Below are positions 49,078-58,473 of a stretch of 64,000 bases of DNA, piece after piece. Origin of the DNA: Symsagittifera roscoffensis (lineage: Eukaryota > Xenacoelomorpha > Acoela > Convolutidae); NCBI RefSeq assembly GCF_963678635.1, contig NC_087066.1:63618282-63682281 (forward strand), in the 5' to 3' direction. The position numbers and the translations under genes are program-made. Below the pieces are notes generated by a model. It had not been told where the DNA came from and made no database searches. It worked only from the letters and a program-made list of their open reading frames with translations. Position 1 is the first letter of the stretch. Each line of letters starts with the position of its first letter.

Positions 49078-49761
49078 AGTTACAAGATTACTAAAAAAAC
49101 AATGGAAAAACAGGTCTTGGAATGGAAGCAAAAACAGATAAAAATGGTGAAACGTCTGAAAAACAGTATGCGTTTTTCTAGAAATGTAATCAATTCTGAC
49201 GAGAATTTATATGTTTGTCTTGTTGGAGTTTTTTTTTCAACTTTTCAAACTTGCTTGTTCTAAAATTTAATTATTTAAATTAATTTTGCATAGTTTAAAA
49301 ACAATTTTGGAAAGGCTTCAGTTCAAAAATTCAAGTTCATAAATTTTTGCCTGTGAAATCAACTCATTAGAAACAAGTCAAAATTACCAATCATCAACTA
49401 GCACTTGTTTTAAACTATTTAAACAAACTTTGTGTTTGCTTCATTTTTCAATGGCTTCATTTTTCATTGTCTGCGGTAGTGAAGAACGAAAAAGTTTATT
49501 GTAGAGGTCAATTTATTCCCATCACGCAAAGTTTTTAGAATAAACACACCGTCAATTCCTTCAAAACGGTTGTAAATATGCCCATAAAATAATCTAGTAC
49601 CATTGTAGTCTATAATCTACTAGCCTGTAATCTAGTAGCCTGTAATCTAATACCATTTATTTCAAACGATGTAAGCAAGGTCGTTATGTTAGTTCTTGCA
49701 GAATTAGGTAGAATTTTAACTTTGTTCTCACAAAACTCGTAAAAAAACAGCTAATTTACAC

Positions 49762-49945
49762 TGGGATCGGGGGGGTGGGGGTGATCCCTACAGGGATCAT
49801 TGGGTATTGAGATTCCAAAGTAAATTTTTGAGATCCCATGTAAAAGAACTGATCCCATGTAAAATTTGTTATGATCCAAATAATGATCCCACAAATTTGA
49901 TCCCAATGTATAATTTTTTAAACCAATGATCCTGAATGTAAATTT
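49762..49945. repeat. GATCCC-rich irregular repeat
   Basis: About eight GATCCC/GGGATC occurrences within 185 bases, some as ATGATCC and GATCCCATGTAAAA repeats, beginning with a G-rich run (GGGGGGGTGGGGGTG). Confidence 0.5.
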
Positions 49946-50862
49946 TTGTTAGGTTGATAGCTAAATCGTCCAAATGCCCAGACGGTGTATTTCGTTCTTT
50001 TTGTTTATGCACCAAATTGGAGTGGTATATAAAGTGGTTATAGCTATTAGTTTCATGCATGGTATATGAAAGACGCTTGATTTCTGCACCGAATATGTTT
50101 GAAATATATGTATAGAATCAGCTTGAAATTTATTCGAATAATTTGAATAGTGCTATATTTTTAAGTATTCTATTTAGCAAACTAAAAAATTTTGATAAAT
50201 CCAAAGTGGGCTAAATGGTTTTTGAGCCTACATTGTAATTCGATACTTGATTAATGCTCTAATTAACAAAAAAAATGGAAAAAAAATCAATTAAAGCAAA
50301 TGAATAAAAAATACAAATGTTAAAAAGAAAATTATGAAATAATGAGAAAGCATATGAAATAGGAAACGTTTCAAAATAGAATCATTATTGTAGAGGAAAT
50401 CAGAAGCTTAATTTCATTGGAAAGTTGATTGAAATGTATACGAAAACAGTCATGTAGAACTAAATAATAGTTTAATGAAAAAGCATATGGGTTAGGAAAG
50501 ATTGTGCATGTTTGATCCGTTTTTGTGTAGAAATATTGTCTAAACTTGTACCTAATTGTTACTATAAAATTGAAGTGGAACAAAATTTCCTGGGGTCCGA
50601 GTAGAGGAAAACGCATGGCGCTCGACTCTGAGCCGAAAGGCGGCGTTTAGAAACCCGTCCGGAAATTGTACTGAAAGGAGGCAACAGTTGCTGGTATGGT
50701 GATATCCCCCCATAGATCGATTTTGTGTTTTTTTTAATAGTAATCTAACTTCTCGGATTATTGCTAATAATTTATTATTTGAGCAAAAATGTCAATTACT
50801 AAAAAATGTAATGTTTAAAATGAAATTGAAAAGTGTACAAAACAACCATATAAAATAGTTAG

Positions 50863-51309
50863 TTAATGGGTAAGCATGTGAGTTAGAAAACGTTTCAAAA
50901 CATGATCATTTATGTAAACAAAATCAGAAGCATCACCATTAAAGTTTTTATCATAAATCAAATGTGCAATATAAATACAAAAAGAACCGCACATGGTAGA
51001 GTTTGAGTCTTGCAAGGGATAATTTGTCATTATTTCAATGACCTGATGAAATTTCTCGTTCAATCGTTTAAACAGATTGGTGTACTGCCAAAGAGGAAGA
51101 CCGAGAGGATCAGCGAAGTATAAAACATTTCTTCTGTTGCAAATCACAATCCAATGTGTCCCCGGAGAATCTGATTTTGAAGTGTTCACAATCATAAAGA
51201 TGTTGTTTGGGATGTGAGGTGGAAAATTATCCGCTGCAAATACTCCAAGAAACTTATATTTCAGATGTTTACAGTTCTGAATGAGATCCTGTAACTGGAT
51301 TTCATCCAT
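50863..51309 (-). CDS. PRO: Adenain-like maturation cysteine protease
   Basis: In adenoviruses and Mavericks this protease cleaves capsid and core precursors inside the particle. From the ATG at 51309 the protein has 148 residues and begins MDEIQLQDLIQNC, as is usual for the family. Catalytic residues are visible in order: His in GTHWIVIC, Asp in YFADPLGLP, the Gln-containing stretch YPLQDSNS, and Cys in TMCGSFCIYIAH. The ATG lies two bases from the stop of the upstream capsid gene. A longer open frame reaches 51393 but starts at TTG inside the capsid gene and is less likely. The frame is intact. Confidence 0.88.
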   Translation of the reverse strand: MDEIQLQDLIQNCKHLKYKFLGVFAADNFPPHIPNNIFMIVNTSKSDSPGTHWIVICNRRNVLYFADPLGLPLWQYTNLFKRLNEKFHQVIEIMTNYPLQDSNSTMCGSFCIYIAHLIYDKNFNGDASDFVYINDHVLKRFLTHMLTH

Positions 51310-51311
51310 TT

Positions 51312-52598
51312 TTAGACGGTTGAAATTGGAAGGACGTTCTTTGTAACTTTGCGGTCGGAGGTAATGAATACATTGGATGAGCGTATACCCCAATCAAAAA
51401 TTTCCAGGTTTGCTGTCAAAGCGTTTGAGAATTGAAGATCGAGTGAAACTGAGCAGTTAGTAAGTTCTGGATGCAAGAAGTCATGAGCTGCTTGCTGTGT
51501 GCTAGTGAGATCAAAACACACAATAAAGTGCTGTTGGTAGTTATCCAGAGTGATTCCCAGCCCGCACTGCAACAAACCTAGCGCTGATAGTGTGTTGAAG
51601 AAGAGACGTTTATGATCTTGTGTACTGATTGGTGTACTTGCTATTGGTAAACCGTTTCGTCTCAAGGTAACTTGCTCCAATCCAAACTTTTGATAATGAA
51701 AAGGATTCGTTCGGTTTGTTCCTAGAAATGCATTATTTGTGTTCAATGCTATTATAATTTGTCTCACCGGTTCACGAGCAAAAATATTTTCCTGTTGCCA
51801 GCTGCGCTGACCAGCTGTTGCAAGAAATGTTTTTGTAATCTCTTCTTGATATGGGTAGTTCGCAGGAGTTTTGAGCAAAGTTGATTCAATGGCAGAGAGC
51901 ACATGGTCGGTCACAGTCATTTTTCTAGCATATAGGTTCGCTTCGAGTATTTGCAGCTTGTAATGCTTGGCAGCATCTTCAGAAATAATGAGAAAGTCTT
52001 CATGAGAACGTCTGTAGGAAAGTCTGAGGGTAACACCGCTCAACAAATGCTTGTCACATGTGAAAAAATCAACTCCAGCGGGTCCATAGAACCAAATTTC
52101 CCTCGATTCACGGACCAGTTCTCGTTGAGATGTGAAATCAGCTGCATCGATTGCAGCGGGATTGTTTTCAAAACGATATCCCTGACACTTAAGCCATGAG
52201 TCCTTGGCTCCTTTGCTGTTAGAAAATTCTGTTCCAATAAAGCTTTTATGCGCAAAATTACTATTGGCATTTGAGATTTTGAGTCCATTAGCAGAGAGGG
52301 TATAGTCAGAGATAAGGGAATACAGGGAGTTGTTTACGAGGAACGGTGAATCAGACACAGTAGGATCAGTGTTGTCGTATCGCAGATCAGCTCCATTTGA
52401 TTGCGTTACTTTGCATCGTATTTCCAAATAAATTTTTTGGAGGTCAACAAAATTATTACGGTCACCGGTGATTTCAAATTCAAGCATTGGTCCATTGGGT
52501 GAATAGACAGGTCCAATTTTTTGATCAAAAGCGTTTTCAAAAGTAATCAAAAGAGGTTTTTTTTTGAAACAAATCCAGAGAGCTATGGGTAGCTTCAT
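51312..52598 (-). CDS. MCP: Major capsid protein (F54H12.2-like, double jelly roll)
   Basis: 428 codons, ATG start, intact. The opening GPVYSPNGPMLEFEITGDR, followed by NNFVDLQKIYLEI, is the strongly conserved start of the protein family annotated in animal genomes after C. elegans F54H12.2. That family belongs to Maverick-type elements; I take it as their hexon-like major capsid protein, a known-family assignment I could not test by structure. Other typical pieces are LYSLISDYTLSANG near residue 90 and HFIVCFDLTSTQQ near 360. The gene sits between the core-protein gene and the protease gene, as expected for a late virion cluster. Confidence 0.82.
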   Translation of the reverse strand: MKLPIALWICFKKKPLLITFENAFDQKIGPVYSPNGPMLEFEITGDRNNFVDLQKIYLEIRCKVTQSNGADLRYDNTDPTVSDSPFLVNNSLYSLISDYTLSANGLKISNANSNFAHKSFIGTEFSNSKGAKDSWLKCQGYRFENNPAAIDAADFTSQRELVRESREIWFYGPAGVDFFTCDKHLLSGVTLRLSYRRSHEDFLIISEDAAKHYKLQILEANLYARKMTVTDHVLSAIESTLLKTPANYPYQEEITKTFLATAGQRSWQQENIFAREPVRQIIIALNTNNAFLGTNRTNPFHYQKFGLEQVTLRRNGLPIASTPISTQDHKRLFFNTLSALGLLQCGLGITLDNYQQHFIVCFDLTSTQQAAHDFLHPELTNCSVSLDLQFSNALTANLEIFDWGIRSSNVFITSDRKVTKNVLPISTV

Positions 52599-52609
52599 TG
52601 GGTAACAAA

Positions 52610-53029
52610 TTAGCGATCATTTTTTATGCTTGAGAAAAAATCTGCTCGACTTCTCACTGGTCTGGTTTTTCTTCGAATGGTTGTTTTTCTTTTTCGAGCC
52701 CCTACTGACCTTCTTCTTCGTAATCCATTCATTGGTGTCTTTCGACGACGTCTACCACTACCGAGTTGTTTTCTTGCAGTTTTTGTGACAGTGTTTTTCA
52801 ATGCTTGTTTAGGAGACTTCTTTTTCATAGCGACATCAATCAGTTCTGGCGCTGCACTCATCAAAAGTTCTCTGCCCAGTTTTTTCGCAGCCGGTAGAAT
52901 AACCCGTCGTGCAAACGGTATAGCAACACGACCAATACCAGCAGCCAAAGCGCCAAATCCACTGCCGCGTTGTCGGTAGTGTCCAGAGAAATGAGGAAGT
53001 GAAGCTTGCTTTGCATAATATTGTTCCAT
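52610..53029 (-). CDS. Basic core / membrane-active peptide-like virion protein
   Basis: 140 codons. The N-terminal third is Gly/Ala-rich and amphipathic (GSGFGALAAGIGRVAIPFA), and the C-terminal half is very basic (RRRKTPMNGLRRRR and on). This is the pattern of adenovirus core proteins such as pX/pVII and of the short basic gene placed next to the capsid genes in adintoviruses. It probably condenses DNA or helps leave the endosome; the role is inferred from composition and position. Confidence 0.65.
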   Translation of the reverse strand: MEQYYAKQASLPHFSGHYRQRGSGFGALAAGIGRVAIPFARRVILPAAKKLGRELLMSAAPELIDVAMKKKSPKQALKNTVTKTARKQLGSGRRRRKTPMNGLRRRRSVGARKRKTTIRRKTRPVRSRADFFSSIKNDR

Positions 53030-53035
53030 TGGTTT

Positions 53036-53910
53036 TCAATCAAAGCGCTTGAATTTTAGAGTCAACACAACTTTACCAGTTCCTGCAAAGGGCACTAGTC
53101 TTCCAGTTTTTGTGCGCAACTGTACCGATATTGATTGTACAGATGAAGTGAATAATTTTTTGTAGTCTAAATTAGTGAAGTTTTTTCGATGATTAGGTTC
53201 AATGCTGCAGGCACTACCGTTTTTGATGCGTCTATTTGAATCAATGACGCGTAACAATGGGGCCTTTGCATCACCAACAGTTTGGTATTGAATAATGTCA
53301 ATATAGACAAAAATTAGACTTGTCCCACTTGATAAGTCATATGGGAAATGAGATTCGTACAGTTCGTTTCCCTCATAAGATGCATCGAAGGAGGGTATCA
53401 TTTTGTAACCAATGTGATATTCACCGTTCTCATCAAGCTTTGCATTGTAGCCTAACAGACTGGGTATTTGGGGACTTGGGAATGAGATTCCTTCATTTGC
53501 GTTCATCCAAATGCTCATGCTATTCGTGATTTCTTGAGGACTCGCATGAAAATGAATTTTGTCTTTGAGTTTTGTTTTTATCTCATTAATCAGTTGTTCT
53601 ATAAACTCTCCTTGTACTCTCCTGATTTGATAAAAACGTTTTCGCCATAGTAGGGTCTGGAAATTGTATTCCGATTGCCAGCGTTGGATTTACTGGCTAC
53701 TACTTCGGATGCTCTGAAGTACGTAAATTCCTCATCAGTTACATTGTTTAATTTTGTGGGGAAAATTATTTCTGAGAGAGCAACTCTCCAATCTCCATCT
53801 AAAGCTATTTCTTCTTTACAAAAAATTCTAAAACTGGCCAAAGTGTTGTCTGGAAAATAATCCATTGATGCTGTTGAAATCAAATGTACAGTAAACTCAT
53901 CACTGCCCAT
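53036..53910 (-). pseudogene. Penton-like minor capsid protein, one frameshift
   Basis: The first part (ATG 53910 to 53599) reads MGSDEFTVHLIST, MDYFPDNTLASFRI and GDWRVALSEIIFPT, the conserved N-terminus of the single-jelly-roll minor capsid protein of Mavericks. The second part (53036-53518) has LIFVYIDIIQYQTVGDAKAP, then RLVPFAGTGKVVLTLKFKR, the conserved C-terminus. Between them the frame changes near 53600, in the purine-rich stretch at 53598-53610. One single-base change explains the break; it may be real decay or an assembly error. The ATG overlaps the end of the integrase gene by about 11 bases. Confidence 0.75.
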
Positions 53911-54915
53911 TTTCGTTATAATCAGCTTTGTTTCCAATTAAACTAAGTTCTTTTTCATAAAATTTTCCGCTGATTTCTTCCTTTTCCGCATCAATGAGAC
54001 TGTATGTTGGAGGGTTTACAGTAGGAATGGCAACTACTTCAAAAACTTCGTCTGTAAAAATCTGCTTGTAACCTTTTCTAAAAGGCAAGTCAGTCTTCGC
54101 TATTCGCACATAGTCACCAACATAAAATTTTGGTTTCTGTACCAACTTCGATGAACTGTTTGCAATTAATGAAACTAAAGCAGGTATATGTTTTCTTGTG
54201 ACCTTGTTTGGAGCCAATTTTGTTACTCTATTAACGCATGAATTAATTGTTTGAACAAAACTTTGTAATTTTTCAATCTAACTGTAAGTCCATTCAAACT
54301 CCAAGTACTTGTAGATAATACTTTTCAGCGATCGAATGTTTCTTTCGGCAAACGCTGATTTTTTTCACTGTGAGTATTGTATTTGATGATTTCTCGTTTA
54401 ATACATAACTTTTTGAACTCTCCTTTAAACTCGGTGCCTTTGTCAACCCAAACTTTTTTTGGTTGTTTTGTTTTAATCATTTTTTTGAAAGCTTCGGTTG
54501 TTTCTTTAGCATATTTGGTCTTCAGGGGTTCCACTCGTAAGTAGCGAGAAAGACAATTGACAGCAACTAACAAATATTGTACCCCTCGGTTATATTTAGC
54601 CAATTTATCCACATAAGCCAAGTCAAGAGACCAAATTTCGTTGATATCGTTTACAATCACTTTTAGCCGAGGATATGTTTTGGGAAACAATCCATACTTT
54701 GTATGTGATGATTGAGATCTCAGAAATTTTTTAAATTTTTTTGGTGAGATTTGACTAGCATTTGTTAAATTTTTAACGCTCCCAAATGCAGCTGGACCTT
54801 TCTTGTAGAGTAATTTGAGTTTCTTTTCTTCACTGATAGTGGGATTTCCATTCTTTTGTTGATGTCGTCGCAAACGGTTCTTTACTGCTTTCATAGTTTT
54901 TATCGTCGTCGTCAT
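53900..54915 (-). pseudogene. INT: Retroviral-type (rve) integrase, broken
   Basis: The frame from ATG 54915 contains EIWSLDLAYVDKLAKYNRG, with the first catalytic Asp, and KVWVDKGTEFKGEF, with the second. Just before the catalytic Glu region the frame shifts (near 54350), and there is an in-frame stop near 54280 in the continuing frame. The C-terminal SH3/chromo-like part (53900-54217) is well preserved: KFYVGDYVRIAKTDLPFRKG and PPTYSLIDAEKEEISGKFYE. Mavericks use this enzyme to insert into chromosomes. With two lesions this copy cannot make a complete one. Its start overlaps the upstream gene by about 86 bases. Confidence 0.8.
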
Positions 54916-55774
54916 CGTCGTCGTTGGTGGTGGGGAAAAATTCTTTTTTCTGGGTTTTTCTTTTGTCGGATTGCTTGGTTCTGGGTTTGAAAGTTGTCGA
55001 TCGAGTCTTCGAAGAGGAGGGTTTTGATCTCATCGATTCCTCAGTTGTCGGGTTGTCGTCGGAGACAAAGTAGGAAGAAGTTGAGGGCTTAGCTGCTTCG
55101 CTCTTAAGCGAGCGGAGAATCTGTTTGGCATAAGTGTTGGACACTAAACTAGGATCAAGATTCAGTTCTTTCAAAATTTGTGGATAAAATACACCCTCAA
55201 GTTTTTTTGTGTTTTGCTGTGTATCGTACAAAAAATATTCAATTTTAACGAGTGTTGGTTTTCCTTGAATTAGAACATATCCGTCAACGTCTAAAGTCAA
55301 GGATTCAACTTTGAACAACTGCTTTAGCACTATGTTTGCCCTTTCCAATTTATTAGCTTTCAATAGCTCTTGAATGGATTCCATAACTTTTCGAAACACT
55401 TCAGCGGTTTTTCCATTACTTTTTTCATCGTTTTTTTCTGTTCTCTTTGAGCTTGTCTGCTGCAGTGAATTGTATGATTCAAAATTTTTTTCTGCTTCAT
55501 CATCACCATCACCACTGAAATTAGTAAGTGCAGATAAATTTCTTTTTCGAAGATTTGGTACTACATTACTAGGGGTTAAAGGAATAGGAGATGTTGGGTT
55601 TAATGGTGGTGGAGAGTCACGGCTGATATTTCGTTCTCGAAATCGTTGTATGTAATTGAGTTGAGATGATTTGTCGTTAATTAATGGATTATGAAGGATT
55701 TGAGATTGTGGTGCAGTTTTTTCATCTGGAGCATATGTTTTTCGAGGAATGAGGATGAATTCTTCAGCATACAT
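54830..55774 (-). CDS. Maverick-conserved protein upstream of integrase (unknown role)
   Basis: 314 codons, intact, ATG at 55774. The start MYAEEFILIPRKTYAP and the following PQSQILHNPLINDKSSQL and YIQRFRERN resemble the N-terminus of an uncharacterised protein commonly found next to the integrase in animal Mavericks. The middle (LDVDGYVLIQGKPTLVKIE) looks folded. The C-terminal third is Ser/Lys-rich with an Asp run (codons of the GAC/GAT simple repeat near 54900-54925) and is likely disordered. I do not know its function. Confidence 0.6.
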   Translation of the reverse strand: MYAEEFILIPRKTYAPDEKTAPQSQILHNPLINDKSSQLNYIQRFRERNISRDSPPPLNPTSPIPLTPSNVVPNLRKRNLSALTNFSGDGDDEAEKNFESYNSLQQTSSKRTEKNDEKSNGKTAEVFRKVMESIQELLKANKLERANIVLKQLFKVESLTLDVDGYVLIQGKPTLVKIEYFLYDTQQNTKKLEGVFYPQILKELNLDPSLVSNTYAKQILRSLKSEAAKPSTSSYFVSDDNPTTEESMRSKPSSSKTRSTTFKPRTKQSDKRKTQKKEFFPTTNDDDDDDDKNYESSKEPFATTSTKEWKSHYQ

Positions 55775-55784
55775 GCCTGAGGTT

Positions 55785-56009
55785 CTAGTTTTTCAGGTAA
55801 ATGTAACACGATTCTCCGATTGATTTAACCAGTGAAATATTGTTTGCCAAAATTTTTCGTTTTTCTCGAATACTAAACTTAGGGTCAACAATTTTTTCAA
55901 ATGGTACTTTCTTACTCTCGATGAAATTTTTGTTGGCTGGAACATGTCCCAGAAAAACATTTACAAAACAATCGCAGATAAAATCTAATAAAATTTGAAT
56001 CAGCTCCTG
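55785..56009 (-). CDS. Small Maverick-type protein (75 codons, no ATG)
   Basis: The open stretch between the unknown protein and the ATPase reads LLDFICDCFVNVFLGHVPAN and then SIREKRKILANNISLVKSIG. A Cys-containing helix, a short linker and a K-R-K-(I/L)-L motif are typical of a small protein that sits at this place in related elements. No ATG is present, so the start was lost or a non-ATG codon is used. Role unknown. Confidence 0.4.
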   Translation of the reverse strand, partial: QELIQILLDFICDCFVNVFLGHVPANKNFIESKKVPFEKIVDPKFSIREKRKILANNISLVKSIGESCYIYLKN

Positions 56010-56032
56010 TCAAAATTGATCTACAATGGTGA

Positions 56033-56725
56033 CTATTGAGCATTTGCTTCAATATACATAACTCTTTCTCTTTCATTTTCAAGAGATGTGATAACTGCTT
56101 TTGAGGATGGTAAATAGAAAATGGTTGGCGATGGCGGAACTATGTTTGACGAATAACGAAAACATTCTGAAGTTTTGGGATCCAAGTCTATCAACAGATG
56201 ACCGAAATCTTCTTTCGTTGCCAACTGATACGCATGACGGAGGAATTTTGCATTATTCAATTGTCTGCCTAAATAATCAATTTGTTGAATGTCTCGAGGT
56301 GATTTGAACAAAATTAAGTGAGTTGTATTCAAATCTATTGTACGTGATTGCTTACTTTGCTGAAATAAATTGTGTTTGACATAAATAACATGAACATTTT
56401 TATGTCGGCCTGCTGTAGCTAATTTAACAAAATCTTTTTCATTAAAAATTTCTTCACAGGTATCATCAAAGACAATCATACAATCCCGTAAGTTATTAAC
56501 AATTTCAAAGCTGGACAATTTTATAAATTCAATATCAAACTTGTTGTGAGAAACAAAGGAACGGTATTTGGGTTGATTGTGAAGATAAAAGTAAAATATT
56601 TTGTTATACGATGGATAGAATGTACCTTTGAGAAGCATTTGAAAAATTAAATCAGTTTTGCCAGATCCCGAGGGACCTGAAACGGACATAAACAGACGAT
56701 CTTTTGTTGAAATGATCTTATTCAT
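56033..56725 (-). CDS. ATPase: FtsK/HerA-type genome-packaging ATPase
   Basis: The protein pumps the genome into the capsid in related viruses. From the ATG at 56725 it begins MNKIISTKDRLFMSVSGPSG, containing the P-loop GPSGSGKT. Walker B is CMIVFDDTCEE. The downstream sensor-like region is TAGRHKNVHVIYVKHNLF, then LNTTHLILFKSPRD. 231 residues, a normal length, and the frame is intact. The frame extends upstream to 56785 only through a TTG; the ATG lies 3 bases below the stop of the membrane-protein frame and suits the family start. Confidence 0.9.
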   Translation of the reverse strand: MNKIISTKDRLFMSVSGPSGSGKTDLIFQMLLKGTFYPSYNKIFYFYLHNQPKYRSFVSHNKFDIEFIKLSSFEIVNNLRDCMIVFDDTCEEIFNEKDFVKLATAGRHKNVHVIYVKHNLFQQSKQSRTIDLNTTHLILFKSPRDIQQIDYLGRQLNNAKFLRHAYQLATKEDFGHLLIDLDPKTSECFRYSSNIVPPSPTIFYLPSSKAVITSLENERERVMYIEANAQ

Positions 56726-56727
56726 TA

Positions 56728-57054
56728 TTATAACTTGGGATTGGGTAACATGTAACCATCTGTACTGGATAGTATTGAAAGCCAAATGGCAGTCTCGTCA
56801 CAACTAAGATTGTAAAAAGACAATTTTGAAATAGATAAAGAGAGCAAAATGAAAATGAAACAGACTTGTGTGAAAAAGACAACTTCTGCAGACGGAAGAG
56901 AAACAGAATTACAAAATTTCCAAGATCTGTTTTCGTGAGATAAAGACTGTTCGACACCACCAATGTCTACAAAGTCGCAATCATTGTTCTCGACAGTGGT
57001 GGCTTCTTCAATTTCAATGTTTACTGGAAGACTTTTTTTGCTTATTTGTATCAA
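56728..57054 (-). CDS. Small single-pass membrane protein upstream of the ATPase
   Basis: About 108 codons without a good ATG. One hydrophobic stretch (VVFFTQVCFIFILLSLSI) is followed by SCDETAIWLSILSSTDGYML and PNPKL. A W-(V/I)-S-(L/I)-L-S...GY-(L/M)-LP-(N/S)-P ending is familiar from small proteins beside Maverick ATPases. Role unknown; a virion membrane or entry-related protein is possible but not shown. Confidence 0.5.
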   Translation of the reverse strand: MIQISKKSLPVNIEIEEATTVENNDCDFVDIGGVEQSLSHENRSWKFCNSVSLPSAEVVFFTQVCFIFILLSLSISKLSFYNLSCDETAIWLSILSSTDGYMLPNPKL

Positions 57055-57263
57055 GGTTGATAGTTACAACTGCATACCAACGCCTTTTTTCTCTCTGATC
57101 TATTGCCGTTTGGTTTGTATTTTATTATATATCTTGCTATGTTTTTGTCTGTCAGAAGTATCCGAACAATTTTTTCTACGTTTCCGGTACTGATTTCGTC
57201 TAATAACTCTTTTGGTAAATTCTCACCTGTTAAACTCACATTTTGTGTGTTTTCTTTTGGCAA
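57051..57263 (-). CDS. Small protein, paralogue of the 57401-57721 frame
   Basis: About 70 codons with TTG at the apparent start. The segment ENLPKELLDEISTGNVEKIV lines up with HQLPAELKELVKTDKVEEIH in the next gene, and IIKYKPNGN with VVKFKSNCN. The two are probably a tandem gene duplication. No known family recognised. Confidence 0.4.
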   Translation of the reverse strand: MPKENTQNVSLTGENLPKELLDEISTGNVEKIVRILLTDKNIARYIIKYKPNGNRSERKKALVCSCNYQP

Positions 57264-57400
57264 AAATATTTTTTTTTAATTTTGAATTTTCAAACACGAC
57301 ATGTTAGCAACTAGTAATCACACAAGATCAAAAGAAAATGGAAACAATCAATAAATATATTTATTATGATTCACAAAACTTGGCATATATATGTGATTCG

Positions 57401-57941
57401 TCATTTCGGTTCAACAGGCAAATCAACTCCTCGTTCAATGAAAAAAAACTCATATTTTGTGAATTTGTCATGGTTGCAATTAGATTTGAACTTAACAACA
57501 AAATGAGCAGCAACTCTGATAGTGGCTTGAACTAAATGTATTTCCTCAACTTTATCAGTTTTGACTAATTCTTTCAGTTCAGCTGGAAGCTGATGGTCAT
57601 GCAAATGGATTTGTCTTCTCTCTCCCAGCTGAGGTTGCAGCCCTTCCAGGTTGAGATTGAACAACGGAATTGACTGGCGAAATTCCTGGAGTCTGGACAT
57701 TGTACAGGTGAAAGTAGTCAAGAACTGTAAAAAATTTCCGTAAATTGTCGATTTCGATATCGTTCAGTGTAATTTGTTCGAGTTTTTGCAGGAGTGGTTT
57801 TCCTCGACAATCTAATATGCCTGTCCGCGTAAGAGTAACTTTAATTCTTGGTGTTAAATTGTTTTCAGGACTCTGATTAGTCATTGAAGCGTAAACCACC
57901 AAATTTGGAGATAAGGTTGTTTGCATCATTGGACAGTTCAT
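57401..57941 (-). pseudogene. Unknown Maverick protein in two frames
   Basis: The first frame has a real ATG at 57941 (MNCPMMQTTLSPNLVVYASM) and a folded-looking stretch (ITLNDIEIDNLRKFFTVLDY). It loses protein-like character near 57720. The second frame (57401-57721) then looks coding (SIPLFNLNLEGLQPQLG, LPAELKELVKTDKVEEIHLV) but starts without ATG. A single frameshift near 57720 is the simple explanation. It overlaps the upstream exonuclease-like gene by 65 bases. Function unknown. Confidence 0.4.
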
Positions 57942-58473
57942 TTTGTAACCAATCGAAAAAAACTTTGGATTTTCTACGTGTACAATGCTTTAATAATTGA
58001 TGCGAGGGAAGTAAATGAGAATGTCGTTTGCAAATATGTTTTTCTTGACCCAATAACTGTTCAATCTTTGGGCAGCCTATATCTTTCAAATTTGTCACGG
58101 GTAATTTCAAGTATTCAGCTAATAAAACAGATTTTTGTGTACCTTTAGCAAAAAAATGGGAATTTGGGTTCCTCAAACGAATGCTGTCAAAAATTTGATC
58201 CAAGTATGAGTAAGGGTATTCACCTTCGTCCCAACGAAGCCCGTGTAGAAATTTAGATACCCAATTGTACGCTTTTTTCTCTTCTTTTGATAAATTGTTG
58301 AATTGAACTGGTGGCAGAAAATGAATTGTATCAATTGTATTAGCAGAGCAAACGGAAAGTTCCTTTATGATCAAAGGTTTCTTGCCACATTTAAATCCTT
58401 CAATATCTAAAATAATGAGATGGTTGAAAAACAATTTTTTAGTTTTCTTTCTTTGGGTTAACATGACTTTCAC
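57877..58473 (-). CDS. DEDD-exonuclease-like protein (tentative)
   Basis: About 195 codons from the ATG at 58464. Near the start is HLIILDIEGF followed by IKELSVC, resembling the D-x-E motif of DEDD-type 3'-5' exonucleases with the K-E-(I/L) strand after it. A second conserved block is FFAKGTQKSVLLAEYL, then VTNLKDIGCPKIEQLL, where the family shows a G-x-x-K-x-x-x-L element and a D-x-G-(C/V)-P stretch. Then come C and H residues (HICKRHSHLLP). Proteins of this look occur in several animal Mavericks. Nuclease activity is inferred from motifs only. Confidence 0.5.
   Translation of the reverse strand: MKVMLTQRKKTKKLFFNHLIILDIEGFKCGKKPLIIKELSVCSANTIDTIHFLPPVQFNNLSKEEKKAYNWVSKFLHGLRWDEGEYPYSYLDQIFDSIRLRNPNSHFFAKGTQKSVLLAEYLKLPVTNLKDIGCPKIEQLLGQEKHICKRHSHLLPSHQLLKHCTRRKSKVFFDWLQNELSNDANNLISKFGGLRFND

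Larger units (their letters stand above)
47906..50862. other. Stretch between the gypsy element and the Maverick genes
   Basis: The left end of the Maverick element must lie here, but I could not find its terminal repeat because the right end is outside the window. It holds a 95-codon frame (48790-49077, +) of unknown nature, a short tandem TAATCTAGTAGCCTG (49600-49650) and the GATCCC cluster (49762-49945). Confidence 0.4.

Noticed and set aside
52626-52979. 117-codon + strand frame
   Set aside because: Antisense shadow of the basic core-protein gene.
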